DNA of 64,000 nt, from the NCBI GenBank assembly GCA_032251455.1, contig JAVVEG010000009.1, positions 1 to 64,000 of the forward strand, written 5' to 3'. This stretch comes from JAVVEG01 sp032251455 (GTDB lineage Bacteria > Pseudomonadota > Gammaproteobacteria > Pseudomonadales > Pseudohongiellaceae). The first letter of the stretch is position 1. Every line of letters begins with the position of its first letter. Positions 9,213 through 17,782 of this stretch are shown piece after piece. The notes under the pieces are model-generated. The model was not told the DNA's origin, did not search any database, and worked only from the letters and a program-made list of their open reading frames with translations. The position numbers were made by a program, and so were the translations under genes.

Positions 9213-9658
9213 GCCGTTTCTACCCAGCGAATGATATGTTCTTCAAGCCCCTGTTCATGGACATACTCTTCTGAAACAACCTTGCCTGTAACAGTAATTC
9301 CTGCGTCTCTCATAGCCTGGCGAGAACCCGTCAACAAAGGGTGCCATGCCGGTAATGGTTTACCCTGTTCTCGCAGTTTATAGGCACAGGTGTTCGGAAT
9401 CCAGTCAAGGTTTTTCAGCATTTCCTTATTCATTACCAGGCATTCAGGAACCAGTTGTGCTCGTGATTCATAGGCACCACAGCGACAGGTTTTTTGATCC
9501 AGATATCGACATACTACCCGGGTGTAATATACCCGGTCATCCTCTTCATCATGCAATTTCTTCAGGCAGCAACGCGCACAACCATCGCATAAGGCTTCCC
9601 ATTCGGTTTGAGTGAGCTCAGTCAACGGTAATTCCCAAAATTTTTCCCGCTCAGTCAT
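9206..9658 (-). CDS. YcgN/UPF0260 family cysteine-cluster protein
   Basis: A 150-residue protein of the UPF0260 (COG2983) family, similar in length to E. coli YcgN (about 153). The N-terminal region carries the family's cysteines: CDGCARCC at about residues 24-31, then C, C and C in VVCRYLDQKTCRCGAYESR, and another in PECLVM. These suggest a bound metal or iron-sulfur cluster, although the family has no established biochemical function. It overlaps rnd upstream by eight bases and the small membrane protein gene downstream by seven, so it is tightly coupled in the operon. Confidence 0.88.
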   Translation of the reverse strand: MTEREKFWELPLTELTQTEWEALCDGCARCCLKKLHDEEDDRVYYTRVVCRYLDQKTCRCGAYESRAQLVPECLVMNKEMLKNLDWIPNTCAYKLREQGKPLPAWHPLLTGSRQAMRDAGITVTGKVVSEEYVHEQGLEEHIIRWVETAC

Positions 9659-10805
9659 CAGCGATCACTCTGGCAATATCATTTTCAAGTAATTCCCGTT
9701 GCCAGCCACCTATTTCAATCGGCCATCCATCATCCTCTTGCTTGCGGGCTCGCAGTATCATGACCAGATGTCGCTTGCGGGCCAGCAGTTCCTCTGCGAT
9801 GCCAAGCTCAGCAGCCTTTTCCCGCACCAGATGCTGACAGGACTTGATGAGTTTCCGTTCTTCAGGGGTCAGCGGGGGCGGAATTGGCATCAGAGTTTTA
9901 TGTTGTGTGCGAGCACCCTGCAGACAACTCAGCAGGGTATCTGCATGGTGCTTCAGCAAATTTGAGGGGAGTCCCGGTACACGCAACAACTCCTCAATGC
10001 TGGACGGCATAAGTTCAGCCATACTCAGCAACTCTTGATCCTTGGCCACCCAATTTCGTGGTTTATTGCGCTTGCGTGCCTGCTCCTCCCGCCATAGGCA
10101 AAGTGCCTGCAAGGCAGCCAGATTGTCGCCTTGCAGGCGCCACCCGGCAACAAGTCCCTGGTAGGCTAGTGCCCATTGCTCTTTTTCTTCCTGCAGTGCG
10201 CAGATTCGGCCAAGTTGTTCACACTCTGTATGGCACCATTGCAACAGGTTTCGCCTGCTCAGGGCTTCTGTTTGACGCTGGAAAATTGCTGGTAGAAAAC
10301 TGACATCCTGGATAGCGTAATGTAATTGTTCCTGGCTTAGTGGCCGCTGTAACCAGTCCGACCGGGTTTCCCCTTTTTCAAGTTCTATGCCCAGAAACTC
10401 CCTTATCAGGTTCTGGTAGCTCAGGCTATAGCCATAGCCCAGGAATGCAGCCGCTTTTTGCGTATCGAAGATATTAGCGGGAATAACGCCGAAAGCGGTC
10501 TGAAATACGACCAGATCTTCAGAGCAGGAATGCATGATCTTGACGATATCGGGATTAGTCAAAATGGCAGTGAAAGCCTGCCAGTCTGTCAATGCAAGAG
10601 GATCCAGCAAATAACTTTGTTCACCATCACAAACCTGCACCAGACCTGGTTGCGGATAAAAGGTACTGATGCGAATAAATTCGGTATCAATTGCAAGCAA
10701 GCTACAGGATAGCCATTTTTGGCACAACACGCTTAATTCAGCATCGTCGGTAACCAGCAAATGTAGTTCCTGGCTTGATTGTGGAGATATACCATGATTG
10801 CTCAC
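9651..10805 (-). CDS. rnd: ribonuclease D
   Basis: RNase D is a 3'-5' exoribonuclease that trims tRNA precursors and other small RNAs. The DEDDy exonuclease domain occupies the first half: motif I LLAIDTEF with the catalytic Asp-Glu pair, motif II around IMHSCSEDLVVF, and motif III with the tyrosine in HYAIQDVSFLP. HRDC-type helical regions follow. The 384-residue length fits E. coli RNase D (375). The ATG overlaps the recR stop by four bases and the 3' end overlaps the YcgN-type gene, so it lies in the middle of the dnaX-led operon. Confidence 0.95.
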   Translation of the reverse strand: MSNHGISPQSSQELHLLVTDDAELSVLCQKWLSCSLLAIDTEFIRISTFYPQPGLVQVCDGEQSYLLDPLALTDWQAFTAILTNPDIVKIMHSCSEDLVVFQTAFGVIPANIFDTQKAAAFLGYGYSLSYQNLIREFLGIELEKGETRSDWLQRPLSQEQLHYAIQDVSFLPAIFQRQTEALSRRNLLQWCHTECEQLGRICALQEEKEQWALAYQGLVAGWRLQGDNLAALQALCLWREEQARKRNKPRNWVAKDQELLSMAELMPSSIEELLRVPGLPSNLLKHHADTLLSCLQGARTQHKTLMPIPPPLTPEERKLIKSCQHLVREKAAELGIAEELLARKRHLVMILRARKQEDDGWPIEIGGWQRELLENDIARVIADD

Positions 10806-11401
10806 CGCATCACCTGCCGACCATTAAAAGCATGGCTGAGTGTGCCACCATCAATAAATTCAAGCTCTCCACCAACAGGCACACCATGCGCGATACGTGA
10901 GACCAATAAATTTTCATGCCGTACCTGTTCAGCAATAAACCAGGCAGTGGCCTCTCCTTCCACGGTCGAATTGCAGGCCAGGATGACTTCCCCGATATCT
11001 CCATTTTTCAGCAACAGCAACAGTTCCGGAATACCTATATCTTCCGGCCCGATGCCATCTATGGGCGACAGGTGACCCATCAATACAAAATACTGACCTC
11101 TATAACTTCCAGTCTGCTCGATGGCAAAAACATCTGCCGGTGACTCAACCACACACAGCAACTGCTTGTTACGGTTCGGATTGTTACAGATTGAACAGAG
11201 TTCATTCTCGCTCAAGGTACGGCATTGCCTGCAACGAGACACATTGTCCAGTGCCTGTTGCAAAGCCTCCACAAGCTGCAAGCCTCCGCTGCGATTATGC
11301 TCCAGCAGATGCAAGGCCATGCGTTGGGCCGATTTGGGTCCAACCCCGGGCAGGCAACGGAAAGCCTGAACCAGTTGGTCAATCAAGGGACTGAAAAACA
11401 T
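10802..11401 (-). CDS. recR: recombination mediator RecR
   Basis: RecR works with RecF and RecO to load RecA at single-strand gaps. At 199 residues it matches the family. The N-terminal helix-hairpin-helix (LPGVGPKSAQRMALHLL) is followed by a zinc finger with cysteines 57, 60, 69 and 72, a TOPRIM domain (LCVVESPADVFAIEQTG... GHLSPIDGIGPEDIGI), and a C-terminal tail with ARGIPxG-like SRIAHGVPVGGELEF. It follows ybaB with a 25-base gap, the usual dnaX-ybaB-recR order. Confidence 0.97.
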   Translation of the reverse strand: MFFSPLIDQLVQAFRCLPGVGPKSAQRMALHLLEHNRSGGLQLVEALQQALDNVSRCRQCRTLSENELCSICNNPNRNKQLLCVVESPADVFAIEQTGSYRGQYFVLMGHLSPIDGIGPEDIGIPELLLLLKNGDIGEVILACNSTVEGEATAWFIAEQVRHENLLVSRIAHGVPVGGELEFIDGGTLSHAFNGRQVMR

Positions 11402-11426
11402 CGTTATTGTTCCAGCAAGTAATCAT

Positions 11427-11747
11427 TCAAAAGGGAAACTTGAAGCCTTCGGGCAGTTTCATTCCACCGGTAAGACTACCCAGCACATCCTTGCTGCTAT
11501 CTGCTATTTTTTTGACCGCATCGTTGATGGCAGCAGCAATCAGATCTTCAACCACTTCTCGATCTTCCTGCATCAGTTCCGGGCTCAATATTACCCGCCG
11601 CACATCATGTCGGCCAGTCATCTCAATTTTCACCAGGCCCGCCCCGGACTCTCCACTGACAATGCGCTTGGCAGCTTCCTCTTGTGCTTTTTGCATCTGT
11701 TCCTGCATCTGCTTCGCCTGTTGCATCAGTTGATTCAGGTCATTCAT
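11427..11747 (-). CDS. YbaB/EbfC family nucleoid-associated protein
   Basis: This small DNA-binding protein (about 106 residues) is the conserved neighbour of dnaX and recR. The frame is open further upstream, but the natural start is the ATG at 11747, giving MNDLNQLMQQAKQMQEQMQKAQEE, the typical helical N-terminus. This ATG overlaps the dnaX stop (ATGA), a strong sign of coupling. The core GLVKIEMTGRHDVRRVILSPELM and the C-terminal LTGGMKLPEGFKFPF match the family. Homologues form dimers that bind DNA and contribute to nucleoid organisation. Confidence 0.95.
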   Translation of the reverse strand: MNDLNQLMQQAKQMQEQMQKAQEEAAKRIVSGESGAGLVKIEMTGRHDVRRVILSPELMQEDREVVEDLIAAAINDAVKKIADSSKDVLGSLTGGMKLPEGFKFPF

Positions 11748-13384
11748 TCGAGTTCCTCCGTTTTGACAATCAATGAGTGCTCGTCTACCTGTGCCGAAAA
11801 TACCGTCAACAGTTCGCAAACATTGCTGTCAGTCATAAAATTGTGAATTGCCTGCAGCCGTTTTTGTTCCTTCATTCTGAGGCTGGCAGCCGCTGGAGTT
11901 TCTTCCGGGGTGGTTCCAATCTCTATCCTTATCTTCAGGGGGCAAGCCAAGTAAGTGGCCAGCGCTGATTCAATTTCCTGGCTATGACGTTCATTGAACA
12001 GGGCACTTTGCTGTTTGTCCAGGATCAGAACAAGGGTTTCATCGGTGAATTCGGCGGGAATACAATTGGCCAGCAGATTTGCCCCGATGCCTGTCAGCTC
12101 ACAGGCGGCAACTGTCTGTGGCCAGTTTTCTGGCGCAAGCCGCTGACTTAGCTTGCTCCGCCCTGTTTGTTCTTGTGCAATATGTGTCTCATTGCAATCC
12201 TCTACTGGTAATGGGGTTTTTGCAGTTAGCGTGGATTCAGGCTTTTTTTTTTCGCCCTGAGCATCAGTATCGGCTAAGGTAGAAAGCCCTTCAATTGGCC
12301 CATGTGGGGTAAAGGCAAGCATGCGCAGCAGGAGCATTTCAAAAGCCATACGCAGGTCTGCTGCGACCCCCATATCCTGACGGCCATTGAGCGCCATTTG
12401 AAAATAAAGCTGAATATCTTCTGCCGGGACTGATTCAGCCAATGCCCGAATTGCCAGTTCATCACCCTCGCTGTCATCAATCCCCTCAGGCAGAACCTGA
12501 GCGATGGCGACCCGATGCAGAATACCCAGCATACTTTCCAACATCTGGAGATAATCCGGGTTATGCATTGCGACAGTCTCTACACAGCGCAAGACGGCCG
12601 CCGCATCTTGTGCGCAAATACTGTTCAGTAAACTGAACACGGTGTGTTGATCAGGAACCCCCAGCAAACGAGTGACATTGGCTTCAAGTACCTGACCACC
12701 CCCATGTGAAATGGCCTGATCCAACAGGGTAAGCGCATCCCGCATACTGCCGCGGGCAGCCCTGGCAAGCTGCCACAACGCTGGGGTTTCCGCCGGAATC
12801 TGTTCCTGGCTCAGAATTGATTGCAGGTGCTTTACCGTCAGCTCCGGAGTCATGTTGCGCAGATTCAGTTGCAGGCAACGCGACAGGATGGTAACCGGAA
12901 GCTTTTGCGGGTCTGTGGTAGCCAGCAGAAAAAGGATATGCGGAGGGGGTTCTTCCAGGGTTTTCAGCAACGCATTGAAACTATGGGTCGAAAGCATATG
13001 CACTTCATCGATCAGATAGACCTTGTAGCGGCCACGGGAAGGTGCATATTGTACGTTTTCAAGCAGTTCGCGTGTGTCTTCCACCTTGGTTCGGGAGGCC
13101 GCATCAACCTCGATAAGATCGATAAAACGGCCTTCGGCTATTTCACAACAGGCAGAACACTTGCCACAAGGTTCCGCACTGACGCCTTGCTCACAGTTGA
13201 CGCAGGCTGCAATTATCCTGGCTATGGTTGTTTTACCAACACCGCGGGTGCCCGTGAACAGATAGGCATGGTGCAGACGTGCATTGTTCAGGGCATGTGT
13301 CAGTGTCTGCAGCACCTCGTGTTGACCTACCAGTTCGGTAAAGGTCCGGGGGCGCCACTTTCTTGCCAATACCTGATAACTCAT
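11744..13384 (-). CDS. dnaX: DNA polymerase III gamma/tau subunit
   Basis: DnaX forms the clamp-loader motor; the full-length tau form also tethers polymerase cores and DnaB. The true start is the ATG at 13384 (MSYQVLARKWRPRTF), giving 546 residues; the open frame upstream of it runs into the 4.5S RNA gene. Visible features: Walker A GTRGVGKT, the four-cysteine zinc module (CVNCEQGVSAEPCGKCSACC), Walker B YLIDEVHML, and the SRC motif in ILSRCLQL. Codons 379-381 contain ten A followed by G; a -1 shift there gives one alanine and then TGA, which would produce a gamma-like 382-residue form. The stop overlaps ybaB. Confidence 0.97.
   Translation of the reverse strand: MSYQVLARKWRPRTFTELVGQHEVLQTLTHALNNARLHHAYLFTGTRGVGKTTIARIIAACVNCEQGVSAEPCGKCSACCEIAEGRFIDLIEVDAASRTKVEDTRELLENVQYAPSRGRYKVYLIDEVHMLSTHSFNALLKTLEEPPPHILFLLATTDPQKLPVTILSRCLQLNLRNMTPELTVKHLQSILSQEQIPAETPALWQLARAARGSMRDALTLLDQAISHGGGQVLEANVTRLLGVPDQHTVFSLLNSICAQDAAAVLRCVETVAMHNPDYLQMLESMLGILHRVAIAQVLPEGIDDSEGDELAIRALAESVPAEDIQLYFQMALNGRQDMGVAADLRMAFEMLLLRMLAFTPHGPIEGLSTLADTDAQGEKKKPESTLTAKTPLPVEDCNETHIAQEQTGRSKLSQRLAPENWPQTVAACELTGIGANLLANCIPAEFTDETLVLILDKQQSALFNERHSQEIESALATYLACPLKIRIEIGTTPEETPAAASLRMKEQKRLQAIHNFMTDSNVCELLTVFSAQVDEHSLIVKTEELE
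12237..12252 (-). promoter_or_regulatory. probable -1 slippage site in dnaX making the gamma subunit
   Basis: On the coding strand a run of ten A is followed by GCCTGA. In frame 0 it reads GAA AAA AAA AAG CCT. A -1 shift on the last lysine codon reads GCC TGA, adding one alanine and stopping after 382 residues. E. coli dnaX uses A AAA AAG and also stops one codon after the shift, and Thermus dnaX uses transcriptional slippage on a run of A. A purine-rich AGGG lies just upstream. The site is seen directly; its use in vivo is inferred. Confidence 0.65.
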
Positions 13385-13464
13385 CTTGTCCCAATCGCTG
13401 ATAATACAGAGGTTTATACCGAGGTTTATAAGAGGTGAGCCAGAGGCAAGGACACAGTCTGGTG

Positions 13465-13575
<111 letters not shown>

Positions 13576-13610
13576 GTCAAACATGATTGCCTTTGCAATC
13601 ACAGGCCGGC

Positions 13611-13639
13611 ATTATCTGGAAAAAATCCAGCTTAATCAA
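13611..13639 (-). promoter_or_regulatory. probable sigma-70 promoter of ffs (and dnaX operon)
   Basis: On the minus strand TTGATT and GATAAT are separated by 17 bases, good -35 and -10 hexamers. The expected start is around 13600, about 25 nt before the mature 4.5S RNA, so a 5' leader would be trimmed. The promoter overlaps the last codons of the upstream PQQ dehydrogenase gene. A perfect hairpin (TGATTGC/GCAATCA, loop of four) lies in the leader at 13584-13601. Confidence 0.55.
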
Positions 13640-15593
13640 GCGCCGATTCCGGCAGACTCAAAGCCAGCAAACGGGTATCAGACCCCGCACCAATAGCCAT
13701 CACGATAAACTGGCGCCCATCGACACTGTAACTCATCGGATTGCCCATGGGGGGCAAGGGAATATCCAACTCACTGATGATGTTGCCAGTATGCTTGTCA
13801 AAGCTTCTGAATACTGATCTGCCTCCATCAAACTGACCAAAAAACAACAGGGTTTTGGTCAACAAGGGGCCATTGCGACCAAAACTTCCCACCGGGCCTG
13901 GGTCTACAATGCCCATGTCCAGCAAACGCTGACGGATACCTTCGCCATGAGGGACCATCCAGCGGTGTTCTCCAGTGTTCATGTCAATGGCGGTGATGCG
14001 GGCATAGGGTGGTTTGATCAATGGCAGCCCCTGAGGCCCTTGAATGGTGAAACTCTGATCCCGGATATAATCAAACCGGCTGCTACCGGGTTCAGGCTTG
14101 ACCAGACGGACAAAACGCGGAACAGAAAAGGAGGACACATAAAGCGTTGCTGATTCCGGATCCACAGCTGCACCTGACCAGTTCCCTCCTCCACTGTAAC
14201 CGGGAAAAATAATCGTGCCCCTTTCCGAGGGAGGGGTAAACAAGGGGCCGTAATCCACATCGGCGATCAGCGCCAGCGCCTCGGCTCTTAACTCTGGCGT
14301 GAAGTCGATCAGGGTATCAGTCGAGATACCCTGTGGTTCGAAGGGCAACGGTTTGCTGGGAAAGGGCTGGGTCGGTGATGTGCGCTCCCCAGGAACGCTG
14401 CTCTGAGGGACCGGGCGCTCCTCAATCGGCCAGACCGGCTCGCCGCTTATCCGGTCAAACACATAGACAAAACCCTGTTTCGAAATCTGGGCAACCGCCT
14501 TGATCGGTTTGCCGTCAACGACTATATCCAGCAGATTGGGGGTGGCCGGCAGATCATAATCCCACAGACCATGATGTACCATCTGGAAATGCCAGATACG
14601 CTCACCAGTGGCAGCATCCAGACAAACCAGGCTTTCCGCGAACACATTATCGCCCAGACGATGACCACCATACCAGTCGTTGGTCGGTGTGCTGGTAGGC
14701 AGATACACATACCCTGTATCCTGGTCGACACTCATGCCGGTCCAGACATTGGTATTTCCGGTATATTGCCACGACCCATTTTCCCAGGTTTCCACTCCAG
14801 GCTCCCCCGCCTGGGGAATGGTGTGGAAAATCCATTCCAGCTCCCCACTGCGCACATCAAAGCCGCGCACATGCCCTGGCGGCATGGTGTCGGGATTATC
14901 AGGTCCGTCACTGATGGAGGAGCCAACTATCACAATATCGCCGACGACCGTCGGGGCTGAAACGACTCCATACTGCCCTGGCCTGACTTCTCGTCCAAGT
15001 CCTTGCTTGAGATCCACTTGCCCCGCTTCTCCAAAACCGGGATCAGGCAATCCGGTTTCCGCATCCAGTGACCAGAGCACACCATCATTTGCCGGCATCA
15101 GAATGCGTTGTATGCTGCCGTCGGACCAATAGGCCACACCCCGATGATTATTGTTGAAATTGGGATGCCTGCCCCGTTTCCATGAACCGGTATCAAACAC
15201 CCAGAGTTGTTCGCCATCTGCAGCATCAATTGCAGCAACCTGACCCAGCGATGTGCTGATGTAAAGAATACCGTCAATCATGATGGGCGTGGATTTGAAC
15301 TCACCTGCGCTGGCACGGCTATCAGTACTGAATATCGCATTGTCGGGGGAGTCCCAACTCCAGGCTATTTCAAGTTGGGCCACGTTCCCTGCGTTGATCT
15401 GGTCCAGGGGCGTGTAACGGCTGGAGGCCGGATTGCCTGCATAACTGCGCCATTCAAGCATTGTATCGGTGCGTGCAGATAAAGAAGCTGTACCAACCGA
15501 TTCCGGGGAACAGGCTACCATGCCCAGCAGTGCCGCCATCCACAAGGTCAGCTTAGCCCGGTAGCTGCCTCCCTTTCTGGTCAACTGCAACAT
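13632..15593 (-). CDS. PQQ-dependent dehydrogenase, lipoprotein form
   Basis: A quinoprotein of the membrane glucose-dehydrogenase-like branch: an eight-bladed propeller with repeated AxTGExxW-type segments (DAATGERIWHFQ, DMNTGEHRWMVP). HHGLWDYDLPATPN carries the aspartate expected at the PQQ site, and AVAQISKQGFVYVFDR carries the expected lysine. It lacks the five-helix membrane anchor of Gcd and any CxxCH heme motif. The best start is the ATG at 15593 with GGAG upstream (653 residues), not the TTG 15 bases earlier. The N-terminus LTLWMAALLGMVACSPES is a lipoprotein signal with cysteine 28, though Met at -3 is unusual. It is a clear paralogue of the next gene, 27 bases upstream, with long identical stretches. 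The substrate (sugar or alcohol) is unknown. Confidence 0.85.
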   Translation of the reverse strand: MLQLTRKGGSYRAKLTLWMAALLGMVACSPESVGTASLSARTDTMLEWRSYAGNPASSRYTPLDQINAGNVAQLEIAWSWDSPDNAIFSTDSRASAGEFKSTPIMIDGILYISTSLGQVAAIDAADGEQLWVFDTGSWKRGRHPNFNNNHRGVAYWSDGSIQRILMPANDGVLWSLDAETGLPDPGFGEAGQVDLKQGLGREVRPGQYGVVSAPTVVGDIVIVGSSISDGPDNPDTMPPGHVRGFDVRSGELEWIFHTIPQAGEPGVETWENGSWQYTGNTNVWTGMSVDQDTGYVYLPTSTPTNDWYGGHRLGDNVFAESLVCLDAATGERIWHFQMVHHGLWDYDLPATPNLLDIVVDGKPIKAVAQISKQGFVYVFDRISGEPVWPIEERPVPQSSVPGERTSPTQPFPSKPLPFEPQGISTDTLIDFTPELRAEALALIADVDYGPLFTPPSERGTIIFPGYSGGGNWSGAAVDPESATLYVSSFSVPRFVRLVKPEPGSSRFDYIRDQSFTIQGPQGLPLIKPPYARITAIDMNTGEHRWMVPHGEGIRQRLLDMGIVDPGPVGSFGRNGPLLTKTLLFFGQFDGGRSVFRSFDKHTGNIISELDIPLPPMGNPMSYSVDGRQFIVMAIGAGSDTRLLALSLPESALD

Positions 15594-15620
15594 ATCCAGC
15601 AACTCCAATAAGCCTGCAAG

Positions 15621-17534
15621 TCAAGGCAGCGCCAGAGCAACCACCTTGGCATCAGTGCCACCCCCAATCGCCATGGCAATATACTGCTTCCCGTTAGCCA
15701 TGTAGGTCATTGGAGTTCCGGCCGGAGCACCAGGCAATTCATATTCCTGTATGACTTCACCAGTAGCCTTGTCAAAGGCGCGCAGCAAATTGCGACCGTT
15801 ATCGGTTTGACCAACAAAAAGCAGGGTTTTGGTCAGCACTGGCCCGGTTCTGTCGGCAGATCCGACTGGGCCGGGATCCATGATTCCCATATCAATCAAG
15901 CGCTGGCGGATACCTTCGCCGTGAGGAATCATCCATTCATGTTCGCCGGTGTTGAGATTGATAGCTGTAATGCGTCCATAAGGAGGCTTGGTCAAGGGTA
16001 GACCTTGTGGGCCAGGAGCCGAGGTGGCCCCACCGCGCAAATACTGGAAGTTCGATGTACCCTCTTCCGGTTCAACCAGTTGCACAACAATCGGGCCGGT
16101 ACCGGAAGGGATATAAAGCATGCCGGTCTCGGGGTCAACGGCAGCTCCTTGCCAACCGCCACCCCCCGCCCAGCCAGGCAGGTTGATGGTGCCGCGCAAG
16201 GAAGGTGGGGTGAACAAGGGACCATAATCGAAGCGCTCGATGTTGCGCAGCGCTTCAGCCCGCAACTCAGGAGTGAAATTGATCAGAGTGGCATCTGAAA
16301 TTCCCTGGGGTTCAAAGGGGGCTGGTCTGGTGGGAAAGGGCTGGGTAGGTGAAAGACGCTCACCTGGAACTGAGCTTTGGGGCACAGGACGTTCTTCAAT
16401 AGGCCATATCGGCTCGCCGCTTACCCGGTCAAACACATAGACAAAACCCTGTTTTGAAATTTGCGCAAGGGCTTTGACTGGTTTGCCATCAACAACCAGG
16501 TCAACCAGATTGGGAGCTGCCGGCAAATCATAGTCCCAGACCCCGTGATGTACCATCTGAAAATGCCAGACCCGCTTGCCGGTTTTGGCCTCGATGGCTA
16601 CCAGACTTTCAGCAAACAGGTTGTCACCCAGGCGATGCCCACCATACCAATCATTGGTTGGAGTCCCAATGGGCAGATAGACATAGCCCAGTTCCTCATC
16701 TGCGCTCATCACTGTCCAGACATTGGTATTGCCGGAGTACTCCCAGGAGTTGTCCTCCCAGCTGTCGTTGCCGAATTCACCACCTTGAGGGATGGTATGG
16801 AATATCCAAATCTGCTCACCGGTTCTGACGTTGAACCCGCGTACATGTCCCGGAGGAGCCTCCTTGTTGCGAGGACCGTCATGGATGGAGGAACCCAGAA
16901 TCACGATATCATCGATAATCAACGGAGCCGAAATCATGGTATAGGCAGAACGATCTATTTCCCGCCCCAAGCCCTGGGCAAGATCAAGCTTGCCGCCGTC
17001 GCCAAAGTCCGGGTCAGGTTGCCCGGTTACCGCGTCAAGTGACCACAACCAGGCATCGTTGGCAGGCATCAGGATGCGTTGTTTGTCGCCTTCGCGCCAG
17101 TAGGAAACCCCGCGGTGATTATAGCCAAGATTGGCGGGCCTTCCCGCTTCCCAGGAACGCGTATCAAAAACCCAGAGCTCCTCACCGCTGGCCCCATCGA
17201 TTGCTGCCACCCGGCCAAATGATGTGCTGACGTACAGGATGCCATCGATCGCAATTGGCGTAACCTTGTAGCCTGCCGGAGTGGCGCGAAAATTCTGGGC
17301 AGCATGGTTGGCCGCTACGGTCTGGTTATCGGGAGAATCCCAACTCCAGGCTATACTCAGCTGGCTGGCATTGCTGGCATCGATCTGATCCAGGGGCGCA
17401 TATTTGGTAGAGTGAAGATCTGAGCCATAGCTTGGCCAGTCAGCGGCCTGCACCAACCCCATGCAGCAGGTGACAAGCAGGGCAACAAGGCTGGAGCTGA
17501 CAACAGGGGTTGGACGTGATTCAGTTCGTTTCAT
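15621..17534 (-). CDS. PQQ-dependent dehydrogenase, soluble periplasmic form
   Basis: This is a paralogue of the downstream gene (637 residues), sharing stretches such as TPTNDWYGGHRLGDN, FQMVHHGVWDYDLPA and EERPVPQSSVPGER. It has a cleavable signal peptide ending at about LVQA (residue 30), so it should be free in the periplasm. It has the PQQ-site aspartate and lysine and no heme-binding motif, so electrons must pass to ubiquinone or to an external cytochrome. No PQQ biosynthesis gene or cytochrome gene is next to it. The start has GGGA upstream. It is the first gene of the two-gene unit. The family is secure; the substrate is not known. Confidence 0.85.
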   Translation of the reverse strand: MKRTESRPTPVVSSSLVALLVTCCMGLVQAADWPSYGSDLHSTKYAPLDQIDASNASQLSIAWSWDSPDNQTVAANHAAQNFRATPAGYKVTPIAIDGILYVSTSFGRVAAIDGASGEELWVFDTRSWEAGRPANLGYNHRGVSYWREGDKQRILMPANDAWLWSLDAVTGQPDPDFGDGGKLDLAQGLGREIDRSAYTMISAPLIIDDIVILGSSIHDGPRNKEAPPGHVRGFNVRTGEQIWIFHTIPQGGEFGNDSWEDNSWEYSGNTNVWTVMSADEELGYVYLPIGTPTNDWYGGHRLGDNLFAESLVAIEAKTGKRVWHFQMVHHGVWDYDLPAAPNLVDLVVDGKPVKALAQISKQGFVYVFDRVSGEPIWPIEERPVPQSSVPGERLSPTQPFPTRPAPFEPQGISDATLINFTPELRAEALRNIERFDYGPLFTPPSLRGTINLPGWAGGGGWQGAAVDPETGMLYIPSGTGPIVVQLVEPEEGTSNFQYLRGGATSAPGPQGLPLTKPPYGRITAINLNTGEHEWMIPHGEGIRQRLIDMGIMDPGPVGSADRTGPVLTKTLLFVGQTDNGRNLLRAFDKATGEVIQEYELPGAPAGTPMTYMANGKQYIAMAIGGGTDAKVVALALP

Positions 17535-17597
17535 GTGAGCATTCCCGGGTTATTTTCCTAGTGCCCCGATACTACATCAACTTACTGAATGTGGAAA

Positions 17598-17685
17598 TGG
17601 CGGTGAGAGAGGGATTCGAACCCTCGATACGTTGCCGTATACACACTTTCCAGGCGTGCTCCTTCAACCACTCGGACACCTCACC
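17598..17685 (-). tRNA. tRNA-Ser (GGA anticodon)
   Basis: On the minus strand the gene starts GGTGAGGTGTCCGAGTGG and ends with CTCACCGCCA, with CCA encoded. The acceptor stem pairs over seven bases, the anticodon loop contains GGA, and there is a long variable arm (TGTGTATACGGCAACGTAT region) as expected for a class II serine tRNA. The T arm holds GGTTCGAATCC. Length is 88 nt. Confidence 0.95.
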
Positions 17686-17701
17686 GTACAGGAAGCCGCG
17701 T

Positions 17702-17730
17702 AATCTATAACAGCACGGCCTTTTTTACAA
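17702..17730 (-). promoter_or_regulatory. probable promoter of tRNA-Ser
   Basis: TTGTAA and TAGATT on the minus strand are separated by 17 bases, with a GC-rich discriminator (ACGCGGC) after the -10, as is common for stringently controlled stable-RNA promoters. The -10 ends 17 bases before the tRNA 5' end. Confidence 0.55.
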
Positions 17731-17782
17731 GGAAAAGCCGTTCCCGACTCCTTTGGGCCACGACACAGAAAGACAGTCTCGC

